DNA of 46,366 nucleotides from Streptomyces echinoruber (lineage in GTDB: Bacteria; Actinomycetota; Actinomycetes; Streptomycetales; Streptomycetaceae). The position numbers were made by a program, and so were the translations under genes. This document shows positions 40,324-46,366 of this stretch, in pieces (the stretch's first letter is position 1; each line of letters starts with the position of its first letter). The stretch covers positions 1 through 46,366 of the forward strand of contig NZ_BMWH01000040.1 in assembly GCF_014651135.1 (NCBI RefSeq), read 5' to 3'. The notes under the pieces were generated by a model. That model searched no databases, was not told where the DNA came from, and worked only from the letters and a program-made list of their open reading frames with translations.

Positions 40324-41853
40324 GTGGCAGCAGCACCAGTCTGGAGCGTCGATCCCCGTACCGGGAAGCAGCGGGAACAGGTTGCGGTGGAGGCCACAGC
40401 CCAGGAGGTGGACGAGGTCGTCCGCGCCGCACACGCCGCCCGCGCGAGCCTGGCCGACCGCACCGTCCGCGCCGCCTTCCTGCGCACCGCCGCCGAACAG
40501 CTCGAGGCGGCCCGGGACGGCCTCGTCGAGACCGCCGACGCCGAGACCGCGCTCGGCCCGGTCCGGCTGACCGGCGAACTCGCCCGCACCTGCTTCCAGC
40601 TGCGCGCCTTCGCGGACATCGTCGAGGAGGGCGCCTTCCTCGACGTCGTCATCAACCACCCGGACGCGACCGCCACCCCGCCCATCCCCGACCTGCGCCG
40701 CCTCAAGGTGCCGCTGGGCGTCGTCGCCGTCTACGCCGCCTCCAACTTCCCCTTCGCCTTCTCCGTCGCCGGCGGCGACACCGCCAGCGCCCTCGCGGCC
40801 GGCTGCCCCGTCGTCGTCAAGTCCCACCCCGGCCACCCGGCCCTGTCCGAGCTGGTCGCCAAGGTGCTGCGCCGCGCCGCCGCCGCGCACGGCATCCCGG
40901 CCGGCGTCCTCGGCCTCGTGCACGGCTTCGAGGCCGGCGTCGAACTGGTCACGCACCCGCTCGTCGCGGCCGCCGGCTTCACCGGGTCGGTGCGGGGCGG
41001 CCGGGCCCTGTTCGACGCGGCCGCGGCCCGGCCCGTGCCCATCCCGTTCCACGGCGAGCTGGGCTCGCTCAACCCCGTCCTCGTCACCCGGGCCGCGGCC
41101 GCCGAGCGCGCGGAGGCCATCGGCGCCGGGCTGGCCGGCTCGATGACGCTGGGCGTCGGCCAGTTCTGCACCAAGCCCGGCCTCGTCCTGGTACCCGCGG
41201 GCGCGGCCGGCGACCGGCTGGTCAAGTCCCTGACCGACGCGGTCAGCAACACCGACCCCGGCGTCATGCTCGACCACCGCATGCGCGACAACTTCCTCAA
41301 GGGCGTCACCGAGCGCACCGCCCTGGACGGCGTGGAGTCCCCGGTCACCCCGGGCGCGGGCGGCGAGCACACCGTCAGCGCCGGCTTCCTCACCGTGTCC
41401 GCGCGCCGGCTGCTGGCCGGCGGCGAGCACGACCTGCTGATCGAGGAGTGCTTCGGCCCGGTCACCGTCCTCGCCCGCTACGAGGACCGCGCGGAGGCCG
41501 AGGCGGTGCTGTCCCGCCTCCCCGGCAACCTCACCGCCACCGTGCACCTGTCCGCCGAGGAGGCCGCCGGCGAGGACGGCGGCGCCGAACTGCTCGCCGC
41601 GCTCACCCCGCTGGCCGGGCGCATCCTCGTCAACGGCTGGCCGACCGGGGTGGCCGTCTGCCACGCCCAGCACCACGGCGGCCCCTACCCGGCGACCACC
41701 TCCCCGCACACCTCGGTGGGCGGCACCGCGATCGAGCGGTGGCTGCGGCCGGTGACGTACCAGAACGCCCCGGAGGCCCTGCTGCCGCCGGAACTGCGGG
41801 ACGACAACCCCCTGGGCCTGCCCCGCCGGGTGGACGGCCGGCTGGAGAGGTAG
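40324..41853 (+). CDS. 2-oxoglutarate semialdehyde (2,5-dioxopentanoate) dehydrogenase
   Basis: 509-residue aldehyde dehydrogenase of the KGSADH type, oxidising the KdgD product to 2-oxoglutarate. Cofactor region YAASNFPFAFSVAGGDTASALAAGCPVVVKSHPGHP, catalytic E245 (FHGELGSLNPV) and C282 (GVGQFCTKPGLVLVP). The C-terminal HHGGPYPATTSPHTSVGGTAIERWLRPVTYQN segment is diagnostic of this subfamily. GTG at 40324 follows GACGGGAGGGAA. Oriented away from the IclR gene. It completes the route started by udh and kdgD, 8 kb distant. Confidence 0.9.
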   Translation: MAAAPVWSVDPRTGKQREQVAVEATAQEVDEVVRAAHAARASLADRTVRAAFLRTAAEQLEAARDGLVETADAETALGPVRLTGELARTCFQLRAFADIVEEGAFLDVVINHPDATATPPIPDLRRLKVPLGVVAVYAASNFPFAFSVAGGDTASALAAGCPVVVKSHPGHPALSELVAKVLRRAAAAHGIPAGVLGLVHGFEAGVELVTHPLVAAAGFTGSVRGGRALFDAAAARPVPIPFHGELGSLNPVLVTRAAAAERAEAIGAGLAGSMTLGVGQFCTKPGLVLVPAGAAGDRLVKSLTDAVSNTDPGVMLDHRMRDNFLKGVTERTALDGVESPVTPGAGGEHTVSAGFLTVSARRLLAGGEHDLLIEECFGPVTVLARYEDRAEAEAVLSRLPGNLTATVHLSAEEAAGEDGGAELLAALTPLAGRILVNGWPTGVAVCHAQHHGGPYPATTSPHTSVGGTAIERWLRPVTYQNAPEALLPPELRDDNPLGLPRRVDGRLER

Positions 41854-41866
41854 CACCCGGAGGACG

Positions 41867-41911
41867 GGGGCGGGGCGCGGGCCCTGTGGCCGCGGGCCCG
41901 CGCCCCGCCCC
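41867..41911. terminator. Bidirectional terminator
   Basis: Perfect 18-bp stem (arms 41867-41884 and 41894-41911) with a 9-nt loop, between the semialdehyde dehydrogenase and the convergent DHA2 exporter, touching the exporter's stop codon. Confidence 0.85.
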
Positions 41912-43293
41912 TACCGGCGCGTTCCGAGCCGCAGGGTCGCCAGGAACGTCAGCCCGAACAGCACCGCGCCCACCGCCAGGCTCGCCCGCAGGCCGGTGAC
42001 GAAGCCGCCGGAGACGAGCGCGCCGAAGACGGCGATGCCCAGGCCGCCGGCGACCTGGCGCGCGGCGTTCAGGACACCCGCGGCCAGGCCCGCCCGTTCG
42101 GCGGGCACCGCGTCCATCATCACGGCGGTCAACGGGGGCACGGTCAGCGCGCAGCCCAGGGCCGGCGGGACGAGGAGCGCGGCCACCAGCGCCGGGGGCG
42201 TCGCGGTGTCCACCACCAGCAGGACGAGCAGACCGGCCGCGGCCAGGCCCTGCCCCAGCAGCATCAGCAGCCGCGGCCCGTGGCGGCCCGCCAGCTTGCC
42301 GGCCACCACGTTCGTCACCGGGATCAGCCCGGTCATCGGCAGGAACATCAGCCCGGCGTACAGCGCCGAACGGCCCTGCTCCTGCTGGAAGAAGAGGGAG
42401 AAGACGAAGACCACGCCGTAGAAGGCGACGCTGCACGCGGCGCCCGCCGCCACCGCCACGGACACCGCCCGGTCGCGGAACAGGCCGAGCGGAACGAGGG
42501 GATGCGGCCGCCGGGTCTCGATCCGGACGAACGCCGCCGCCGCGGCCGCGGCCACCGCCAGTGCCGCGATCCCGGCCGCCCCGCCCTCGATCACGGCGAA
42601 CGTCAGCGCGGTCAGCGCCAGGACGGCCGTGACCTGACCCGGCAGGTCCAGCGGCGCCGGCCGGCGCCGCGACCGGGGCGCCCGCACCAGCAGCGCCAGG
42701 GCGACGGCGCCCAGCGGCAGGTTGACGAAGAAGATCCCGCGCCAGTCCCAGGCCGTGGTCAGCGCGCCGCCCGCGACCGGGCCCAGCGCCACCGCCACCG
42801 AGCCCCCGGCCGCCCACGCCGCCACCGCTCGCGCCCGGCGCGCCGGATCGCCGTACGCCTGCCGCACCAGCGCCAGTGAGGCGGGCAGGACGACGGCCGC
42901 CGCCACGCCCTGCACCGCGCGCGCCGCGACCAGCACCGCCAAGGTCGGCGCCAGCCCGCACCCCGCGGACGCCAGCGTGAACACCGCGACGCCGACGCCG
43001 TACGCCCGGCTCGCCCCCGCCCGGTCGGCGAAGGCGCCGGTGGACAGCATCAGCGCGGCGAAGGCCAGGGTGTAGGCGTCCACCACCCACTGCAGGCCGG
43101 ACATCCCGCCGCCCAGCGCGGAGCCGATGGACGGCAGGGCGACGTTCACGACGGACGCGTCGAGGGTGATGAGGGCGAAGCCCAGCAGGGCGGCGGCGAG
43201 GGTGGGAACCGCACCGCCGCGGTCCCGGTTCCAGGACAACTCTCCTTTCTCCTGGGTGAGTTGAGCAGTGGATGGCGTCTGTTGGGTCGACAT
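41911..43293 (-). CDS. DHA2-type MFS drug efflux transporter
   Basis: 460 residues with about 14 membrane segments. The DHA2 motifs are LDASVVNVALPSIGSALG (motif D1 region), ADRAGASRAYGVG, LVAARAVQGVAAAVVLPASLALV (motif B), and GPVAGGALTTAWDWRGIFFVNLPLG (motif C). A proton-driven exporter of drug-like compounds, probably controlled by the divergently encoded GlxA-type regulator. The N-terminal 25 residues are hydrophilic. ATG 43293 is supported by CTGGGGGCATG just upstream (minus strand reading). Confidence 0.92.
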   Translation of the reverse strand: MSTQQTPSTAQLTQEKGELSWNRDRGGAVPTLAAALLGFALITLDASVVNVALPSIGSALGGGMSGLQWVVDAYTLAFAALMLSTGAFADRAGASRAYGVGVAVFTLASAGCGLAPTLAVLVAARAVQGVAAAVVLPASLALVRQAYGDPARRARAVAAWAAGGSVAVALGPVAGGALTTAWDWRGIFFVNLPLGAVALALLVRAPRSRRRPAPLDLPGQVTAVLALTALTFAVIEGGAAGIAALAVAAAAAAAFVRIETRRPHPLVPLGLFRDRAVSVAVAAGAACSVAFYGVVFVFSLFFQQEQGRSALYAGLMFLPMTGLIPVTNVVAGKLAGRHGPRLLMLLGQGLAAAGLLVLLVVDTATPPALVAALLVPPALGCALTVPPLTAVMMDAVPAERAGLAAGVLNAARQVAGGLGIAVFGALVSGGFVTGLRASLAVGAVLFGLTFLATLRLGTRR

Positions 43294-43321
43294 GCCCCCA
43301 TGCTGTCGGGCTCCGGTGGCC

Positions 43322-43327
43322 TACAGT
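43322..43327 (+). promoter_or_regulatory. Candidate -10 of GlxA-type regulator gene
   Basis: TACAGT fits TAnnnT and lies 36 bp before the chosen ATG. No clear -35. Confidence 0.35.
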
Positions 43328-43363
43328 AGTGGCCCGAATGCCATGCATCCGGAGGTTCTGGCC

Positions 43364-44365
43364 ATGAGTGCTGCGCAGCGCGTCCACCGGGTCGCCGTGA
43401 TCGCGCCGACGCCCGTGTCGATGTTCAACCTCGCCATCCCCGACATGCTGTTCTCCAAGGTCGAAACGGACGGGCGGCCGGGGTACGAGGTCGTGGTGTG
43501 CGCCGCCGAACCGGGCCCGCTGCCCACCACCGGCGGCCTCGACCTGCACGTACGGCACGGTCTGGAGGTGCTGCGGAGCGCGGACACCGTGCTCGTCGCC
43601 GGAGCCGGAGCGCCGTACACGCCCGACCCGCGGATCGTGGCCGCCGTCCGCGAGGCGGCCGGCGCGGGCGCGCGCGTCGCGTCCCTGTGCACCGGCGTCT
43701 TCACGCTCGCCGAGGCCGGACTGCTGCACGGCCGCCGCGCGACGACGTACTGGGCGCACGCCGGGGAGCTACGCCGGCGCTGCCCGGACGTGCTGCTGGA
43801 GGGCGACGTGCTGTACGTCCAGGACGGCCGGGTCGTCACCTCCTCCGGATACGCGGCCGGCATCGACCTGTGCCTGCACATCATCCGCACCGACTACGGC
43901 GCCGCCGTCGCCAACCGGGTGGCCCGGCTCGCACTCGTCGCGCCCGTCCGGCCGGGCGGGCAGACCCAGTTCACCCAGACCCCGCTGCCGCCCGAGCGCG
44001 GCACCGCCTGCGCCGACGTGCGCGGCTGGGCCATGCGCCACCTGGACCAGCCGATCACCCTCGCCGACCTGGCCCGGCGGGCGGGCGTCAGCGTGCGCAC
44101 CCTCACCCGCCGCTTCCACACCGAGAGCGGCGTCAGCCCCCTGCAGTGGCTGCTCCACCAGCGCATCGAGCGCGCCAAGGAACTTTTGGAGACCACCACC
44201 CTCCCCATGGACCGGGTCGCCCGTGCCTGCGGCCTGGGCACCGCCGACTCCCTGCGCGCCCACCTGGTGCGCCGCACCGGCCTCACCCCCAGCGCCTACC
44301 GCGCCCAGTTCAGCCGCCTCGCGGACCGGCCGGCCGCGGAGCCGGGAATGCGACCGGCTGCTTGA
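43364..44365 (+). CDS. GlxA-family AraC-type transcriptional regulator
   Basis: 333 residues. The N-terminal DJ-1/PfpI-like domain (about 8-190) includes SLCTGVFTLAEAGLLHGRRATTYWAH with the nucleophile-elbow cysteine position. The C-terminal AraC domain has two helix-turn-helices: LADLARRAGVSVRTLTRRFHTESG and MDRVARACGLGTADSLRAHLVRRTG. The ATG at 43364 has GGAGG eight bases upstream; the ATG at 43343 is in frame but without a site. Divergent from the DHA2 exporter, its likely target. Confidence 0.9.
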   Translation: MSAAQRVHRVAVIAPTPVSMFNLAIPDMLFSKVETDGRPGYEVVVCAAEPGPLPTTGGLDLHVRHGLEVLRSADTVLVAGAGAPYTPDPRIVAAVREAAGAGARVASLCTGVFTLAEAGLLHGRRATTYWAHAGELRRRCPDVLLEGDVLYVQDGRVVTSSGYAAGIDLCLHIIRTDYGAAVANRVARLALVAPVRPGGQTQFTQTPLPPERGTACADVRGWAMRHLDQPITLADLARRAGVSVRTLTRRFHTESGVSPLQWLLHQRIERAKELLETTTLPMDRVARACGLGTADSLRAHLVRRTGLTPSAYRAQFSRLADRPAAEPGMRPAA

Positions 44366-44426
44366 ACGTTCACGCAGGTCGGCGGAGAGAGCCTCCGCGG
44401 CCGTACGACGGGAGACAGCCGACACC

Positions 44427-45140
44427 ATGCGCGTCGAGATCTGGAGCGACCTCGCATGTCCCTGGTGCTACGTGGGCAAAGCCCGCTTCGACAAGGCGCT
44501 CGCGGCCTTTCCGCACCGTGACGGGGTCGAGGTGGTGCACCGGTCCTTCGAGCTGGACCCCGGCCGGGCCAAGGGCGACGTCGAGCCCGTGATCGCCATG
44601 CTCACCAGGAAGTACGGCATGAGCGAGGCGCAGGCGGAGGCCGGTGAGGACCACCTGGGCCGGCTGGCCGCCGCCGAGGGACTTCCCTACCGCACCCGCG
44701 GCCGGGACCACGGCAGCACCTTCGACATGCACCGCCTGCTGCACCTCGCCGGGGAGCAGGGCCGGCGGGAGGCGCTGCTGGACGTGCTGTACCGGGCCAA
44801 CTTCGCCGAGGAACGCAGCGTGTTCGGCGACGACGAGCGGCTGGTGGAACTCGCCGTCGCCGCCGGCCTCGACGCCGGCGCCGCCCGGAAGGTGCTCGCC
44901 GACCCCGGCGCGTACGCCGACGCGGTGCGCGCCGACGAGCGCGAGGCCGCCCGGCTCGGCGTCACCGGGGTGCCGTTCTTCGTCCTCGACCGGAAGTTCG
45001 GCGTCTCCGGCGCCCAGCCCACCGAGGTCTTCAGCCGGGCGCTGGCCCGGGCCTGGGGCGAGCGGCCGCCGCTGGAGCCGGCCGGCCGGGGGGACGCCGA
45101 GACCTGCGGCCCGGGCGGGTGCGCGGTGCCGCGGCGCTGA
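44427..45140 (+). CDS. FrnE-like DsbA-family oxidoreductase
   Basis: 237 residues, no signal peptide, so cytoplasmic. Thioredoxin-fold start with the redox pair C11-P-W-C14 (SDLACPWCYVGK), a helical insertion and the cis-Pro segment GVTGVPFFVLDRKFGVSGAQP. The C-terminus adds CGPGGC, a second possible metal or redox pair. FrnE proteins take part in disulfide handling, polyketide biosynthesis or oxidative stress. ATG 44427 has GGGAGA 12 bp upstream. Encoded just after the GlxA-type regulator on the same strand. Confidence 0.88.
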   Translation: MRVEIWSDLACPWCYVGKARFDKALAAFPHRDGVEVVHRSFELDPGRAKGDVEPVIAMLTRKYGMSEAQAEAGEDHLGRLAAAEGLPYRTRGRDHGSTFDMHRLLHLAGEQGRREALLDVLYRANFAEERSVFGDDERLVELAVAAGLDAGAARKVLADPGAYADAVRADEREAARLGVTGVPFFVLDRKFGVSGAQPTEVFSRALARAWGERPPLEPAGRGDAETCGPGGCAVPRR

Positions 45141-45263
45141 GAACGGGTATGGTGCCGCGGCACTGGGAAACCGCAGGCCGGCGTGGATGTATAAGGATTC
45201 CTGAGGGGAACCGCGCAGAAATCCGCGATGGACTGCGACCTTCCCGGGCCGCAGAGTGGACCC

Positions 45264-46325
45264 ATGGAGACCAGGGAGACGTTCGACAGCCTCGTCCGCG
45301 CCGAGTTCACCCCGAAGAGCACCTACCTCAACACCGCCAGCAACGGCCTGCTGCCGGCCCGCACCGTCGCCGCCCTGCACGAGGCGGCGCGGCTGCGGGC
45401 CGAGGGCCGGCCACTGACCCCGCTGTACGAGGACGTGGAGGTCTGCCGGGCCCTCTATGCCCGGCTCGTCGGCGTCCCGCCCACCCGGGTGGCGGCGGGC
45501 GCCTCGGTCGCCGCGCACACCGGCGTGATCGCCGCCTCGCTGCCCGCCGGGGCCGAGATCCTCACCGCCGAGGACGACTTCACCTCCGTGCTCAACCCGT
45601 TCCACGTCCGCGGCGACCTCAAGGTCCGGGCCGTTGAGCTGGAGCGGATCCCCGAGTCCGTCCGCCCGGGCACCGCGCTCGTCGCGGTCAGCGCCGTCCA
45701 GTCCGCCGACGGACGGATCGCCGACCTGCCCGCCCTGCGCGAGGCGGCCCGCGAGCACGGCGCGCGCACCTACGTCGACTTCTCCCAGGCCGCCGGCTGG
45801 CTGCCGGTGGACGCGGACGCGTACGACTTCACCGCCGCGGCCTGCTACAAGTGGCTGCTCGGCCCGAACGGGGCGGTCTTCCTCACGGTCCCCGAGGACT
45901 TCGGCGGGCTCACCCCGGTGCTCGCGGGCTGGGTCGCGGCCGAGGAACCCTGGCGCAGCTGCTACGGCCCGGTCGCCGAACTCGCGCACTCCGCGCGGCG
46001 GTTCGACCTCACCCACGCCCTGTTCACGTACGCCGGGCTGCGCCGCTCGCTCGAACTGGTCGAGGAGCTCGGCGTGGCCGCCGTGCACGCCCACGACCTG
46101 GCGCTGGCCGAACGGTTTCGCACCGGGCTCGCCGCCCTGGGCCACGAGCCGGTGCCCGCCCCCGGCTCGGCGATCGTCTCGGTGCCCGGACTCGGCTCCC
46201 GGCAGCCGGAGTTGAGCGAGGCGGGCATCGAGGTCTCCGACCGGGCGGGCAACCTGCGCGCCTCCTTCCACCTGTACAACACGGCCGCCGACGTGGACCG
46301 TCTGCTGGACGCCCTGTCCGGCTGA
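45264..46325 (+). CDS. Class V aminotransferase (PLP-dependent)
   Basis: 353 residues, fold-type I. The N-terminus FTPKSTYLNTASNGLLPARTV is the substrate-binding arm typical of the class V/IscS-like group. The PLP-binding lysine is in AAACYKWLLGPNGAVFL, with Asp of ARTYVDFSQAAGWLP as pyridine-nitrogen partner. It lacks the cysteine loop of desulfurases, so it is more likely an aminotransferase, lyase or epimerase-like member. Substrate unknown. ATG 45264 was chosen; the ATG at 45228 is an alternative. The TGA forms the base of the terminal hairpin. Confidence 0.85.
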   Translation: METRETFDSLVRAEFTPKSTYLNTASNGLLPARTVAALHEAARLRAEGRPLTPLYEDVEVCRALYARLVGVPPTRVAAGASVAAHTGVIAASLPAGAEILTAEDDFTSVLNPFHVRGDLKVRAVELERIPESVRPGTALVAVSAVQSADGRIADLPALREAAREHGARTYVDFSQAAGWLPVDADAYDFTAAACYKWLLGPNGAVFLTVPEDFGGLTPVLAGWVAAEEPWRSCYGPVAELAHSARRFDLTHALFTYAGLRRSLELVEELGVAAVHAHDLALAERFRTGLAALGHEPVPAPGSAIVSVPGLGSRQPELSEAGIEVSDRAGNLRASFHLYNTAADVDRLLDALSG

Positions 46326-46365
46326 CGCGAAGGGGCCCCTCGCGCGGAGGGGCCCCTTCGCGTCA
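46323..46365 (+). terminator. Strong terminator at window end
   Basis: Perfect 19-bp stem (46323-46341 with 46347-46365) and a 5-nt GCGCG loop, beginning with the TGA of the aminotransferase gene. Confidence 0.85.
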
Positions 46366-46366
46366 G

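Overview
The window is high-GC, densely coded DNA with strong third-position G/C bias, GTG and TTG starts, ATGA/GTGA stop-start overlaps and candidate leaderless promoters. Gene content (SufR-BDC-SUT Fe-S operon, actinobacterial DapD, XRE/DUF397 pairs, twin TerD, GlxA-type AraC regulators, DUF3618 and phage-holin-like membrane proteins) points to a Streptomyces chromosome core. No tRNA, rRNA, CRISPR array, phage or transposase gene was seen. All functions are read from sequence and family memory; no database was searched.

Layout. 1-4500: a terminator, a small conserved protein, heme A synthase ctaA, an ABC-2 exporter pair, and an aminoglycoside acetyltransferase-like gene broken by a short palindromic repeat. 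4595-11394: the suf operon (sufR, sufB, sufD, Rieske-type ferredoxin, sufC, sufS, sufU, SufT-like) behind a palindrome resembling an iron box and a CAAC-N6-GTTG operator, closed by a strong terminator. 11500-15600: an SMR efflux protein, dapD, an XRE regulator with two tandemly duplicated DUF397 genes, and a dapA-like gene. 15790-17503: a four-gene cluster of a 44-residue micro-protein, a Cys-rich unknown, a holin-like membrane protein and a DUF3618 protein. 17646-24150: an ABM-domain protein behind a MerR-type operator, a secreted endonuclease/phosphatase-fold nuclease, an unknown protein, and a Tat-exported PhoX-type phosphatase behind a PHO box. 24224-24432: a 200-bp foldable element. 24423-30795: twin TerD, then a polyol/sugar ABC operon with dehydrogenase and DeoR regulator. 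31198-34431: uronate dehydrogenase, 5-dehydro-4-deoxyglucarate dehydratase and an unknown partner. 34368-39299: an MFS exporter, a DinB/MDMPI-like protein, a secreted class-B-like acid phosphatase, a sigma-factor remnant and an NCS2 purine permease. 39420-41853: an IclR regulator divergent from 2-oxoglutarate semialdehyde dehydrogenase. 41911-46366: a DHA2 exporter divergent from a GlxA-type regulator, a FrnE-like DsbA protein, a class V aminotransferase and a terminator.

How it works together. The suf genes supply Fe-S clusters, apparently under cluster-sensing and perhaps iron control. Two separated blocks (31198-33244 and 39420-41853) together encode most of an oxidative uronate/aldarate route to 2-oxoglutarate and share a GTTCAG-type promoter motif. 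Three secreted phosphatases/nucleases suggest phosphate scavenging.

The observations I would follow first are: the 24224-24432 element, whose helix differences are all G-U wobbles in only one transcript strand; the same palindrome family breaking the acetyltransferase; the double operator before sufR; a 14-bp motif shared by two secreted hydrolases; and a decayed sigma-factor start with a 13-bp triplication.
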